A DNA stretch of 64,000 bases from Roridomyces roridus. Taxonomy: Eukaryota; Basidiomycota; Agaricomycetes; Agaricales; Mycenaceae. The stretch is taken from contig JARKIF010000009.1 in assembly GCA_029378245.1 (NCBI GenBank), positions 806,001 to 870,000 of the forward strand. The letters are read 5' to 3'. Positions 40,634 through 51,847 of this stretch are shown piece by piece. A model generated the notes under the pieces. It worked only from the letters and a program-made list of their open reading frames with translations, did no database searches and was not told where the DNA came from. Every line of letters begins with the position of its first letter. Position 1 is the stretch's first letter. The position numbers and the translations under genes were made by a program.

Positions 40634-41094
40634 ATGCTCCGTGCGCAACTAAAATCTCTCCCTGCGAACGGGCACGGAAGTTGGCTGCCTCAAATTCGCA
40701 AGTTGGTCTTCGAGTACTGCAACGACTGGCCTTCGTCTGCCAACACGCGCACATTTCTTCAGCGCGATCTCATCACCTTCGCTCGAAACAACCCCCATGT
40801 CGAAATTGTAGTAAAGCAGCGTAATCGCAAGGAGCCCATTGTCAGAGGGCTGTATGGTGCGTCGCTGTGCCTTACTTCTGGCTGCCATTCTCATCCTTCT
40901 GCCCAGTTAATGGTCGGGACAAAGTGATTGCCCTCAACAAGTTGGAGGTGACCGGGATTCATAAAAAACTGGAGCTGCTTTTGGATTCGTCTGGGCTCAA
41001 AATCAAGCCACTCAAGCGGCGGACGGTGGAGAGTACGACCGAAGCTGCGCGCGGCATATGGAGTGGGCTGCATGCTGAGCGGCCTTCGCTATGA
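40634..41094 (+). CDS. MRPL51: Mitochondrial large-subunit ribosomal protein mL43
   Basis: Component of the mitoribosome large subunit, L51/S25/CI-B8 domain (thioredoxin-like fold). One 50-nt intron (40857-40906) and a 136-aa product, normal for the family. Signature segments are WLPQIRKLVFEYCNDWPSS, TFARNNPHVEIVV and RNRKEPIVRGLYVNG, the last spanning the intron. The reading frame is intact. The very short shared upstream region with the Fpg gene implies a common bidirectional promoter. Confidence 0.95.
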
Positions 41095-41349
41095 AAAAGC
41101 CACTGATGGCGGGGCTCGAAGCTCGGTCTACCGCTCTCGAATTCTTCGCTGCTTCCTGTATTCGCGGATAGTTCTTCTCAATCCAATGATCCGAAAGCAC
41201 GAGGAAGCCCCGCGGACAAGTAAAGCCAAAACGCATGTATTGCAATGCAACGTGTTAAGAGCGAGGCATTATGTAGGTCTCCCTCCCCTTCTCGCTAACC
41301 CACCAGCGCGCGACATCCTCACCTTCCTCCCACCCGTCACTCACTCCCT

Positions 41350-43056
41350 ATGTTCGCGGTGAGTGCCCAAGCCATTCTTCCATGCTCGTCTAAATCTACC
41401 TCCCACAGAACAGCGATGCTTCCAGGTCTTTCATGTCCCTCACAGTCGACGAGATTCGGTGGCTGAATGCCAGCAATGCATTCGGGGTGGATGACGGAGA
41501 CTCCATCCACAGTGTTCCTGCAAGCGACCTTGTCAAGCCTCAGTCGGTGCGTGTGCTGCATACAAGTTGGCTGCAGTCATATTGATTTCTCGTTTAGCCA
41601 AGGGGTTCACGACCCCGGTACGATAGCAGACGCAGGTCCATGCTGCTGGACGATTTCTTTGGCAACAATACTCCCAGAGACAGGACAAAATTTGGCTTTG
41701 GTGTAGGTTCAATAATAAGCCTGGCTTGAGAGACGCCACTAACTACTTTAATTCCAGGAGGCTGATGAAAGCCTGCTCACTGAGAAGGAACTACCTTCCC
41801 TGCCGCAGCGACCCAAGGAATGGCTATACCGACGCCCTAGGTCGCCTTCTTCCTTGTCCCGATCACCTTCCAGTCTATCTGGGTCCCCTTGTCTCTCCAG
41901 AGCACCATCGAGCGGCTCCAGGTCTGTGACCCCAACCCCGACTCGGATACGGCCCTCCACAGCAGGACATCGACCGCATAACCCTTCACCCGGTGTGACG
42001 GAAATGAATCAATCTCCGTTCTGGACAACCGTCGTACCTCCTCAACGGTCCCCGTCCATTCGCATCGGCACTCCGACCTCACGCAGCAGCAGGAGCCCAT
42101 CCCGTTCCTCTCCCAACCTCTTGGATTTCCGGGGTTCGCCGAGGTCCAAGAGGATCGGGGAGCGACCCAGGCCTCTTCCAATCCAGCGGGAGCGGTCTGG
42201 GTCCGAAGCATCTTCCATTTCGACTTCCAGCACCGGCAGTCTCCCTGCGACCCCACCTTCTCCGGGTTCCATCTACTCGCAGCACTCGTTTACTTATCCT
42301 CATCCTGATACTCGGTCCACGACACCTAGTAAATCGATTTTAACTCTCACTCCCAAGAGGTCGGCGTCCATCTCTACGAAGCACTCGTCAGCCAGCAAGT
42401 CTGTAAAGTTTGACGAGGTCCCTGCCATTGGCTATGCCGATGATCGGTTCGACTTTGGTGACGGAATGGTCCGAGGAGAGGAGTGGGATTCAAACGGTGA
42501 TTCTACGAGCATCGATATGGATGGAATTGGTGTGCAAGAGGGCAAGGGAGCAGGGAAAGCTTTGAAGCGGTTGTTGACCATAGGATCTCGGCACAAGACC
42601 AAACCGCGCCCCGAGATCTCAGGGCCGTATGCTTTGGCTCCGTCCTCGCCGGGCAGTGCCAGTCAATCTAGCCTGCGTTTACCTGCCTTCAAGCCGTCCG
42701 CCTCTGCGTCTTCGTCTTTCATCTCCCAAGGGGACGTGACCACGATCCCCTCCTCGCCAAACGGCGCCGCCGCCGACGCAGACAGATACAAACCCAAAAA
42801 GTCGTCCTCGTTAATCGGGCCGGGTGATATCGGCGTGATTCCATACCACGGCCGCTTTCTTTCCAACAAATTTTACACCCCTCCTGCACGCCCAAAGACA
42901 CCTAAAGCGGCGTCGGTCACGGGGCCCGGGGATCTAGGGGTGCTCGCGAGCGAACCTGCTCTGCATGCATTGCCCTCAATGGAGAGTTTCCGGAGTACGA
43001 AAAGTGTGCGGGACTGGGGGTGGCTCGGTCGAATCGGCATCCGTCGTATGAACTAA
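41350..43056 (+). CDS. Unknown Ser/Pro-rich, largely disordered protein
   Basis: Not recognised. A 9-nt coding first exon (MFA) is spliced to NSDASRSFMSLTVDEIRWLN. Two more short introns follow (after VKPQS and after KFGFG), then a single 400-residue exon. Recurrent motifs are SLIGPGDIGVIPYHGRF and SVTGPGDLGVLASEP, a near-duplicate GPGDxGV element. Serine, proline and arginine dominate (SRSPSSLSGSPCLSRAPSS). An acidic/aromatic block DDRFDFGDGMVRGEEWD is the best candidate for a conserved interaction site. No membrane segment or signal peptide. The frame is intact with the proposed splices. Confidence 0.7.
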
Positions 43057-43280
43057 CACTTTTCTTCTTCTTCTTGGACATGGTTGGATGGAATTACAAT
43101 GGAATTACAAGGAATTGCAAAGAGACTTGATCGTATGTAGGCAGCGCCTGTAGTTCGGGCGAGTCCCAAAGTTGTACACCCATGTTATTTCCTAATATTC
43201 CGAATGAAAAAACAAAGTTGTGATAGCGCGTGCAGGATCCAGCTAGTAGAACAGGTACATACAGGAAAGGGATATATAAG

Positions 43281-45300
43281 TTAACCAAAAAAAAAGAAGC
43301 GATAAATGAAAACTATCTTCCAGCCAAACCGGCTCCCTTGGATACCCTGATGCTGGGTACCCTTCTTGTCGATTTTTGGGGGCATCATCTGGCTCAAAGG
43401 GATAGGAAGAGGGTCCACGACAAACGGCACCGACGAGCCATATGCGGCGGCGTGCAAGTTGTTGTCGATGACGGTAGTAGGGTGAGTTTGCCGCGGCCGA
43501 CTATCCACGGACAGAACCGAGTCCATGACGGATCCAAAACCAACTCGTTGGCCACCCGCGTCCGCTGAGTTCAGTCGTACACGAGGAGAGGACGTCTCGC
43601 GTAGGGGGTAGTCATCAGGGGAGACGGATGTGCGGGTGATAAGGTTAGAGAAAGCTGCGCCATCAAGAGTAGAGCGACCGGCGGCATCGACGCCACGTTC
43701 GGCACGCCGATCCGCACGCGCGCCTGAAGGGGGGAGGAGGATTGGCCCGAGCATGATACAGGGCTTGAATTCTATACTCTGCACGGGATCGCTCCAGCTC
43801 CTCTCTTCGTCGGAAGGAATCTCGTTTCCATCCGCGTCAAGACGTGCTATTGTGAAAAGTCAGCGATGCGAAAGTGGGACAAAACAAAACTCACCCCAGC
43901 CACGTCTGCGAGGTTCCGGGACAGGGGGAGGCACGCGAGCAGCACGAAGCACTTCAAAGCGATGCTGCATACGGCGAGTAAAGGCGGCCCTGTCCTGCGA
44001 CTCGCGTTCAGCGGGGTGGAGCCAACCACGACAAGGGATCTTCCTCAGTCCCACTCGAGATTGATATTATGCACAAGTTCGTCGCCATCAGCGTTGACCC
44101 GTCGATGGATAAAATAGCTACGGTCCCCAACGGGCGACTCCACAATATCCCGCGATTCCATGGGCTCTTCAAAAAGGAGCGGACGATTCTGAGCGACAGC
44201 CGAGGTCGGTGTGGTCAGGTTTTGAACACTGGAAAAGTTGGAGAGAATGGAGAGTCTGTCTCGGTCGGGACGCGGATTTGCAGAAGCGGGTGACTGGGCG
44301 CTCCCAGAATTCTGCCTCGTCTCAGCTGGAGTGCGATATGCACGCCATCGGCGCGGCGGTGCTCTCGGATGGGGAGGGACATTCGTTGTTATGCTAGGTT
44401 GTTGTCTTTGTGCACGCAACGCCTCTATGTCCAAGCTCCGAGCAGAACGAAGATTGGTGTCAGGGAAGGCGGGCAGGCATGCTCATTCCGGGGTCGGTAC
44501 GGCGTTGTTGGCGGAGAGCCCGTGCATGGATCAGGTCACGCTCCATCTCCACAGCTCTGAAAACAGGGTCCGCTTGCGGTTGCGGCTGCTCTACGGGACG
44601 TGAGCTGGGGCCTGCTGCTGCTGCCTCACGAGCAGCCACTCGTCTGCCGAGGAATGTGGCAGAATCGTCCGAATCAAGAATCTCGCGGCGGCGAGCCAGG
44701 TGGGATTCGAGCATGGAGCGACGAGGAGGGAGGGGCGACTCGGAAGAAGAAGGGGAGGGAAGATGGATTTGACGTCGAGGCCTGGGAAAGCCTGGAGGCT
44801 GATTGTGGTCATCATTCCCAGAACCTGGCGCGAAGCGATCGAGATATTCCTGCGACTGGCGATCCATGGCAGCAAGGTTGGATCTGAGTGCCTGCAAATC
44901 CATTGGATCATCCGTGTCACTCGAGAACTCGTCAACGGGAGATGCGGTGAGCAACAGGGCCGAGTGCTCCGGTCCAATGTTGGAGGGGTCTGAAGAACGA
45001 GAGTCTAGTTCGATGAGACTCCTGCGGACTAGAGGAGCTCTGTAAATGAACCGGAAGCCTGGGGTTGTAAGGCAACGCACCTTGTCTGATACGACGATAC
45101 GCCGCCTGCAACACAGAGGAAGCTACTCGCAGCTGCTGTCGAGGATCATCCCCTGCCTGCCCTATATTCCCACTTTCTTCTGCAGCAAGCACGCTCGGGT
45201 CCAAATTGGGCGAGTGCACCATGGAGACGGGGGATGGGTACGAGGTGCGAATTTCGTTCGTCCCAGTGGTTGGGGACGCGTTTCCAGAGGTGGCGCTCAT
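43281..45300 (-). CDS. Unknown disordered Arg/Ser/Pro-rich protein
   Basis: Not recognised. The start MSATSGNASPTTGTNEIRTS leads to SSVLQAAYRRIRQ. Intron 1 precedes a long region with DDPMDLQALRSNLAAMDRQ, SMLESHLARRREILDSDDS and LDIEALRAQRQQP. A second part carries NINLEWD, then WLHPAERESQDRAAFTRRMQ after an intron, and an acidic PSDEERSW motif. SVPFVVDPLPIPLSQMMPP is near the C-terminus. The final residues (KIVFIYRFFFFG) are unusual, so the last exon boundary is uncertain. Few hydrophobic segments and many Ser/Pro/Arg suggest a regulatory scaffold, but nothing in the sequence fixes a function. Confidence 0.6.
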
Positions 45301-45470
45301 AGTGGCGGAGATGAAGGTTGCGATGCCAGACGCCAACAGAGTACAAGGGCTGCCAGCTACTGGCAGCTGGTCAGCTTGGAACAAGTTTCGCTCGCTTATA
45401 TAACTCTGATCGTAATGATAGGCGCCTCTTTGACAGTTGCGTCCGAATCCAGGCACAAGTTATTCAACGA

Positions 45471-47341
45471 CTACACAAACCGCGTGAGGAGCGGGCGATC
45501 CCCAGTGTAAGCAAAAGTAATTATCAGCGCCCCAAAAAGCAGAGCAACAGAACATATGTTGATGTATTCCCAGCCATGCGAGTGGGTATATATTTGGCCG
45601 CCTAAAATGGGACCTAGAGATGTTCCTGTGCCATGTTGTTACTTGGAAAACATCCATGAAAGACCACAAACCAATGCCATACACAAGGTTGAATGCCCCA
45701 TACACATGACCGTCTGAACATGAGTCAAAAGTGCGCAGGCGACAAAAATACGGCTCACATCCAACACCGTCAATTCCCCGGGCAACTGCAGCGAATTCGG
45801 CCATGACTGGTGAAATCACCCCGCTGATGCAGAAGGCTACGAGTCGATTAGGAGTGCGTCTCTACCCAGAACGCTACTCACCTCCGAGAGCATACGCGAC
45901 GATAAAGAGTGGAAGTTGGTGCTGAACAACCATGAGAGCCCACCACGGTATTGCGGCAGCGATACAAAGAACGGTGGGCCATTCCACTCCATGTCTGTCG
46001 ACGAAGAATCCCGAAAGAGGTGAAGCTATCAAATTCATGATCAGCGGAAGCTGATCCATCATGCAGATCCTTACAGACAAGTGTCGGAAGCACCCCAGCA
46101 AGGTATACCAACCCGACCTTTGAGGAATCCAGCTTCCAGATTTTTTGCAGATGCAGCGGGAGCGTAGGCTCTTGAGCGCTGTAAATGATCCTCGGATCCA
46201 AGTTTCAACCAACAATCGCCTGAATACCGAGACGACATACCCATAGAAGAGTGTGATAGTCATGACCACAATGGCACGCGTGGACTGACTGAGCTTGCCT
46301 ATCACGCCGGCCAGCGAGATGCGAGGTGGGGTACCGTCGGCAGGTGCAGGTTCTGTCGATACAGGCCGCGGTTCCAGAGGATGTCCATCCTTGTTGTCGA
46401 TGACAGAAATCGCAGCTGGATCAACGCCCCAGCGAAGGGCGTCCTTCCGTTCAATAATGAGAAGGCGACCGATGAGGTCGATTGCGGTCACCATCATGCC
46501 AGCAAACAAAAGGACCTCTGAATCCGAACCGCTTGTAGATTGCCCCGCCGATTGGAGGTCCCACCAAGAAGCCAATGGCAAATCCGGACATGGCGAAACC
46601 CAGCTGTGCTTGTAACGCAGCATCGGTCATTCATCATTAGAAAACCAACGGAAAACTCACTGCCAACAGCGTGCGCCGGTGTGCTATCACATCTGTACCA
46701 AAGCTTAGAATGGGTTTTGAAAAGATGGACGACGCACAAAAGAGCCAATCCAATGACCCAGACCATCGTAGATCCAAATCCTTGGAGAAAACGAGCAATG
46801 AACATGACCTGGGTAATTCGGAGCTTCCATGAACAGGGCTTGCGACCCGATGAGCAGGATTAGACCAGCTATGAGGGGTGATCGCCGTGTATTATACCGC
46901 TCGGAGAAGATTGCCACGGGGACAGTGACTGGCTTCGTTAAGTTGGAATCATTCTGCGAGCACTGAGGAACCCACATATGACCATTCCAATGGCCTGAGT
47001 TTTGATCAGCATTGAACTATAAAACACGGAGATTGGCTCTTACATTGGCGAAAAGCAACAAACCCGTTAAACCACTTACATGCTGATAATGCAATCTCTC
47101 CAGCTGGAAAGGGATAACCGGAATAATCAGTGAGTAGACGAACAGGTCGGTCGCGATTCCTTGGGAGCCGTGAGTCGGAGTTGTTGACCTGAATACGTAC
47201 TACAGACCGAGCCCTATGACTGCCTGTTCTGCGTATTAGAGACCGTAGAGCATCGCAGCGGATCTCGCCTACCGTCACAAACCAGTAGGACGAACGAAAC
47301 TGCAGCGCAACAGGCCGGCTTGCAGAGATCTCCGGTGGCAT
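45471..47341 (-). CDS. MFS transporter, DHA1 family, third paralogue
   Basis: Dispersed, inverted paralogue of the two tandem MFS genes 37 kb away. The start MPPEISASRPVALQFRSSYW aligns with copies 1 and 2 from RSSYWFVT onward. The 16-nt exon is conserved (47208-47223, AVIGLG). ATDLFVYSLIIPVIPFQLER, VTVPVAIFSERYNTRRSPLI and ERKDALRWGVDPAA follow. The 9-nt exon of copies 1 and 2 is fused here into one larger exon (GTSLGPILGGQ), so an intron was lost or gained. The C-terminus is shorter, ending DRPLLTRFV. An extra base near 46810 (GGG) breaks the frame between EAPNYP and VMFIARFLQGFGST. Efflux role inferred from family. Confidence 0.87.
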
Positions 47342-47548
47342 GAGGGCAGGTAGAGAAAGTCATCTCGGAACGAAGGTTAAGTATACGCGTCGAATGCTGT
47401 GTGCCAGATCAGATCCAGTCCTGCAGGCAGGCAGACTCGGTGCCAGGCCGGCTGTGGTGTTTGGTGGGGCGAGGTGACGATAGCGTGACTCCTAAATATT
47501 TTGCAGATTTCATCGTCCAAAGTCCTTCAGAGATTTCTCGACAAGTGC

Positions 47549-48280
47549 TCAGGCTTCACTTGGAAGCCGCCACGATTTATTATAACTTTCTACCACATGC
47601 GAGTCAAAAGTCCAACAAGTGGTTCGGGTACGAAAAGCGGGAGTGGGTCTAATAAAAGCATTCAACTTGAGTTCGTACTGGTGGACATACCCGGCAGTCT
47701 GTACAGTGCATTCCGGCGGAACCATTCCGTCGAAAAGACTTTGAACGGGATAGCTTGAGAATAGCACCAGTGTCTTGTTTCGTACGCAGTCAAGAAAGCG
47801 AGGGTATTTCGATTCCGAGACAAAGTCCACGGCCCACGCGTCAGCAGCTGCTCTGCCCCTCGGAACAATCTGCTGTTGGGCTGGTTCGGGAAATGGCCTT
47901 GTGTATTCTTGCGGGAGTTGTGTCTGAACCCATTGATGGGAAGAAAATCGCGTCCGCCTGTCCGATGCGAGGTGCCGGTTTGAGGCTCGGAAATTGCCAA
48001 GGTTGAGGATCGACCTGCGTGGTTTCTGGAAGACGGGTAGTCGAGGTAGTGAAGAGAGAAGAGAGACGTACGAGGTCGGGAACCGGAGAGAGACTATTGC
48101 TCGGTGGAAAACCTCGGCTTGAGCAGGAGACGGAAGGAGACGGCGGCGTGTATAAGCTGCAGCTCGGCGCCGTCTGGACGAAGAAAAAGAGAGACAATGG
48201 CAAGAGGGGAGCAGGGAAATGTCGATCACGCGGATCGAGACGAGTTTCTCAACCTCCTCTGAGTCTTCGCTTGCCACCAT
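47549..48280 (-). CDS. Questionable ORF upstream of MFS paralogue 3
   Basis: A 243-codon open frame begins MVASEDSEEVEKLVSIRVID. It contains a good intron-like stretch (48026-48071, GTACGTCTC...TTCCAG) whose removal changes the frame, so the long ORF itself may be fortuitous. No domain is recognised. If real, the protein is basic and Ser/Arg-rich. Listed only because of its length. Confidence 0.2.
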   Translation of the reverse strand: MVASEDSEEVEKLVSIRVIDISLLPSCHCLSFSSSRRRRAAAYTRRRLLPSPAQAEVFHRAIVSLRFPTSYVSLLSSLPRLPVFQKPRRSILNLGNFRASNRHLASDRRTRFSSHQWVQTQLPQEYTRPFPEPAQQQIVPRGRAAADAWAVDFVSESKYPRFLDCVRNKTLVLFSSYPVQSLFDGMVPPECTVQTAGYVHQYELKLNAFIRPTPAFRTRTTCWTFDSHVVESYNKSWRLPSEA

Positions 48281-49193
48281 GAACCTGCCTTTGATTCGTG
48301 GTCTTTCTTGCTCCTCCTCTCTCTCCCGCCCATCAAACAGCTCTGTCGAGAGAATTCATGGCGTGCAGGGCCAAGAAATGCTTCAAGAGGAGGGGAAAAT
48401 ATTCAAGAAATTAACCACGAATTCCCACCGAGTTCCGTATGAACCGAGGGCTGTCCAGAGAGTTCCCGGGTGTGCCCCAATCACCTCCCGAGTCCCCGGA
48501 AAATAGAGACGGAAAATGGGGAACCCGGTCGTCAGACTTCCGAGTCGGTGCGTGCTCATATGTCGGCCAAACGGTTATATGCTGTCGAGCAGTTGGGGCT
48601 GTCGGGAAGCTGGGCTGTCGGTTTCATTCTCACTCAGGTGTGTGCTCATCTTGCTCTTGAAATTGGCGTTTCAGTCGGTCTAAGCCTCTTGAAGTTTGGG
48701 GCGCATCTTAGACGCACGACCACCGGCTCTATGTCACCGAACAGGTCTCCCGAACAGGTCTTCAAGAAACTGCTGGGCTAGAGCGCTGCTTGCATCTTCG
48801 AGTTTCTTGATTGCCACACAACTGCTGATTCAAACGATTGCTGGGGCTGAGGACTTGCTGCATTCTTGTCGTATCATGCACCGTCTCGGAATTCTGGAGT
48901 CACACATCCTACCAAATGACTGGATTCTGCGGCCGATGACTGTCGGAACCAACAGACGTCGACTAGGAATGCCATCAGAGTCATCAAGCAGCCGAAAAGG
49001 TCACGTGCGCCCCGCGACGACGAAGTTCCAGATTAGCAAGTGGAGGCCAGGTCTACGTTGTCCAAGCTCCTAGTAGCAGTACAAAAGGCCCGAGGCAATC
49101 ATTAGGCAGCAGAGACGACGCATCGGTTGGGTTAGAAATCGAAAGTACGATTCGGAACAAGATTTGCTGTTACATCCTGGCTGCTGGCTAGAG

Positions 49194-49217
49194 GCTGAAC
49201 TGGGCCTCCAGTTCAGC
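49194..49217. repeat. Perfect short inverted repeat
   Basis: GCTGAACTGG, a four-base GCCT spacer, then CCAGTTCAGC: ten perfect pairs. It could form a hairpin or be a palindromic factor site. It lies about 350 bp upstream of the small ORF at 49564. Confidence 0.7.
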
Positions 49218-49497
49218 GAGCGTCTTGCGTGGTGTTCTTTCCACCACACGACGTAGTCAAACGCTCATACCTGCTCGACACCTACAAGCGTGCTTTATTC
49301 TCTTGACCCGCGTTCCTTCTCCTTCACCGTCCTCTTGGACGATCCATGGCTTTGCCTTTCTCCAAGATCGACGCTGCCCGAGATGGTGGATGGTTTCCTC
49401 GTCCGAGTTTCAGCAGCGGATGTACGAGGCCATGAAGTTGTGATGGAAGGAATGTCGGTGGTCAAATTTTGACCACTCTCACGCGCATGGTTCATTC

Positions 49498-49508
49498 CTA
49501 TATAATCC
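49498..49508 (+). promoter_or_regulatory. TATA box of small ORF at 49564
   Basis: CTATATAATCC is followed by a pyrimidine-rich stretch (TTCTTCTTCTTCCTCTCC) and an AAACATG start context about 65 bp downstream. This is the clearest core promoter in the window. Confidence 0.65.
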
Positions 49509-49563
49509 AGTAAGTTCATCTAAAGCTTATTTCTTCTTCTTCCTCTCCTACCACCATCTAAAC

Positions 49564-49863
49564 ATGCGACCCGTAGAGCCGCCTTACCCATCGTTCACCC
49601 TCGTCCTCTCCCAGCCCACATTCGTTACCAATCCCCCAACCGCATACGGCCTTGATGTTCCGCTTGCGCCCCAACCAGTGAATGTACCCCTTGCGGTATA
49701 TTCCCCAGCCTTCGCGACTTACTTTGCACTGACGATCCCAGCCCCAGCTTCCGTCCAACCAGAATGTATAACGACAACGATATCCAGGCTCTGTTCTCGG
49801 CTGAACCACCACCATAGCCGCAGCCCACTGCACCTTCAATCAATCGCACTCGTAGACTTTTGA
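49564..49863 (+). CDS. Possible small Pro-rich protein with strong core promoter
   Basis: A 99-codon ORF starts MRPVEPPYPSFTLVLSQP and has a consistent hydrophobic/proline pattern up to about FALTIPAPASVQPE. After that an intron or a different frame may follow, since codon character changes. The upstream TATA box and pyrimidine leader support transcription. The N-terminal 17 residues resemble those of the ORF at 2718. No domain or signal peptide is recognised. Confidence 0.35.
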   Translation: MRPVEPPYPSFTLVLSQPTFVTNPPTAYGLDVPLAPQPVNVPLAVYSPAFATYFALTIPAPASVQPECITTTISRLCSRLNHHHSRSPLHLQSIALVDF

Positions 49864-50579
49864 ACTCGATCCATGTGGGAGTTTCTCGAGCTGTTTTCTT
49901 GCAGTTGGTCACTCAAACTGATCCCAGCGTTCTTTTGCACATATGCTGGTGCTCGCCAAAGCTTGCCTTTGCGCCTGAAATTTACCTAACAGTGTGTTGT
50001 CCTCATTCTCGTGCATCCACTTGGCTGACGATCTTTCCAGATCCAACCCACAAAATATCTTCGTCTAGCTAGTGAATTACACGTGTAATATACTTTACCT
50101 TCAACCATGTATCATCTTTTTCAAGTACTTGATGACATCCCTTTGTCCCGAAGATCCCTTTGTTCGCAGAAGCTTCGATGTCGCTTTGACTTGGTTTGAC
50201 CTCTCCCTTTATTTTCCTGATCCCTTTGAAGCAACAATCCGCCGGACTCGTGGTTCTGTTGGTCGCCGTGTTGCCGTGCAGTGAGGAAGACGTCGGACAC
50301 CACCGGACATCAACATGAGGTCGAATTCTTTCCAACATGAGGCTCTTTTTCCAACTCAGCGATCCTAGTCCTGAGAGTCTCTGCGTGATAACAAACGAGG
50401 GACGCCTCGCGGCAGCCACGCAGTGCTCTTGCGAAGGGGTAACTGTCGCACGAACACTAACTGGACTCTTTGTGTGCTTCTCTAATCCAATGTTCAAAAG
50501 GCGCGCTTTGGATGAGATGGTAGGACCATCCCGACAACTCTTCAGCTCGTCCTTTCGTCCCCCTACTTCGTAGCCAAGA
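49864..50579. other. Intergenic sequence before HMG gene
   Basis: No gene is supported. ORFs on both strands overlap extensively and lack domains. The last 200 bp is presumably the promoter of the HMG-box gene. Confidence 0.45.
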
Positions 50580-51775
50580 ATGCCCATCGACATTAGTGCC
50601 ACTCGCCGCTCCCGCAGACTATCCAAGAAAGAGATAATCAAATACGGTTCGTCGCTTATATCCCCTGTCTCTTTTTATAGAGGCTTATCTACTGCTTTCC
50701 GTAGACGATGACGGATGGGAAGACTGCGAGCTCTTGTACCCCGAGCCCGAGGACTGCACCTCGGCGTCATCCCAGCCACCCGCGTCATCGTCGCCGGTCA
50801 TCTCAACCGTCATCACCGCCCGCCGCACCTTCCCATGCTCGACGGCGCCCAGCAGACCACATCCCCCGTCCGCCCAACCCCTTCATCTGTTTCCGGATGG
50901 ACTACTGCGTTTGGAACAAGCAGCTCGTCTCTGGGAGCGTCCGCGACCACCGAGTTGTCAGCAAGCTCGCCGGGCACGCCTGGAAGGCTCTCGACGACGC
51001 GTCTCGCCAGAAGTACGTCGACATCGCGGGGGTGAAGAAGAAAGAGCACGCCATTCTGTACCCCAACTACGAGTACAGCCCTACGCCTCGCACTACTGGC
51101 GGCAAAGGCAAGAAGCGCAAGGCGCCCGTCGATGATGATGACTACGACTACGAGGAGGCTCCCTCGAAGCGGCGCAAGCATCGAAGTGACGTTCAGCCTC
51201 TGACGATCGCGGCGTGTCTGGATTCTGCGAGTTCAGACCACTCCGTCAGTCCCTCGCCGACGTGGCACCCCACCCTCCTGCCGAGTTCGATTCCCTCGAC
51301 TCCGCACGTCCTCACTCGCGAGCTTTCCCCTCCGCTCTCCTTCGTCACCTCGACTCCATCTCTGTTCTCTTTCGAGGACGAGGACGATGAGGAGGACTTT
51401 GTCGCCACTGCAGACATCCCGCCCCTCGACCTTTACGCGGATTTCGTACGTCTATCTCATCTCTTCGCTCTGCCCAGTAACTCATACCAATCTCAGAAGA
51501 AAGAGTTGACCCCCGACCGCGCCGTGGTGCCGTCCTTGTCGTTGGAGGCGTATGGCACCCAGTTTTTCAAGACCGGCTCTCCCCAGCAGGCTCGGGAGTG
51601 TATGTGGTACAACGCTGCCGGTGAAATACTGATCGACACCACCGCCGCGGCGCCCGCTGCTTCTACCTCTTCCCTGAAGGACGAGCCTGAGCTGCAGCCC
51701 ATAACCGGCGACGTTCAATTCACCAATCCGTTCCAGTTATCGATGGATGAGTTCTTCAATGTCGATGCCCTTTAG
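50580..51775 (+). CDS. HMG-box transcription factor
   Basis: Nuclear DNA-binding protein with a MATA_HMG/SOX-type box: PRPPNPFICFRMDYCVWNK, RDHRVVSKLAGHAWKALDD and KKKEHAILYPNYEYSP. Exon 1 is MPIDISATRRSRRLSKKEII, typical of basidiomycete members of this class. A roughly 55-60 nt intron follows at about 50646. The C-terminal part has basic clusters (GGKGKKRKAP, PSKRRKHRSD), an acidic stretch (FEDEDDEEDF) and a C-terminus MDEFFNVDAL that could activate transcription. Exon 1 splices into a frame one base away from the HMG frame; an extra C in the run at 50863-50867 would explain this. An alternative start at 50708 would avoid the shift but lose exon 1. Possible roles include mating or developmental control; target unknown. 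Confidence 0.85.
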
Positions 51776-51847
51776 TTTTACATAGAATCCTCCCTGCCCG
51801 TCAATGTACATGTATTCGTCAGCCTGTTGTATTTACATTTGGAATTT

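Larger units (their letters stand above)
48290..49563. other. Gene-poor region
   Basis: Only short, overlapping ORFs without domains. It holds a perfect 10-bp inverted repeat (49194-49217) and, at the right edge, the core promoter of the small ORF at 49564. Confidence 0.5.

Noticed and set aside
50734..51135. 133-codon ORF overlapping the HMG gene
   Set aside because: Its first part is probably the true N-terminal frame of the HMG protein; beyond the C-run at 50863 it is an out-of-frame shadow of the HMG box.
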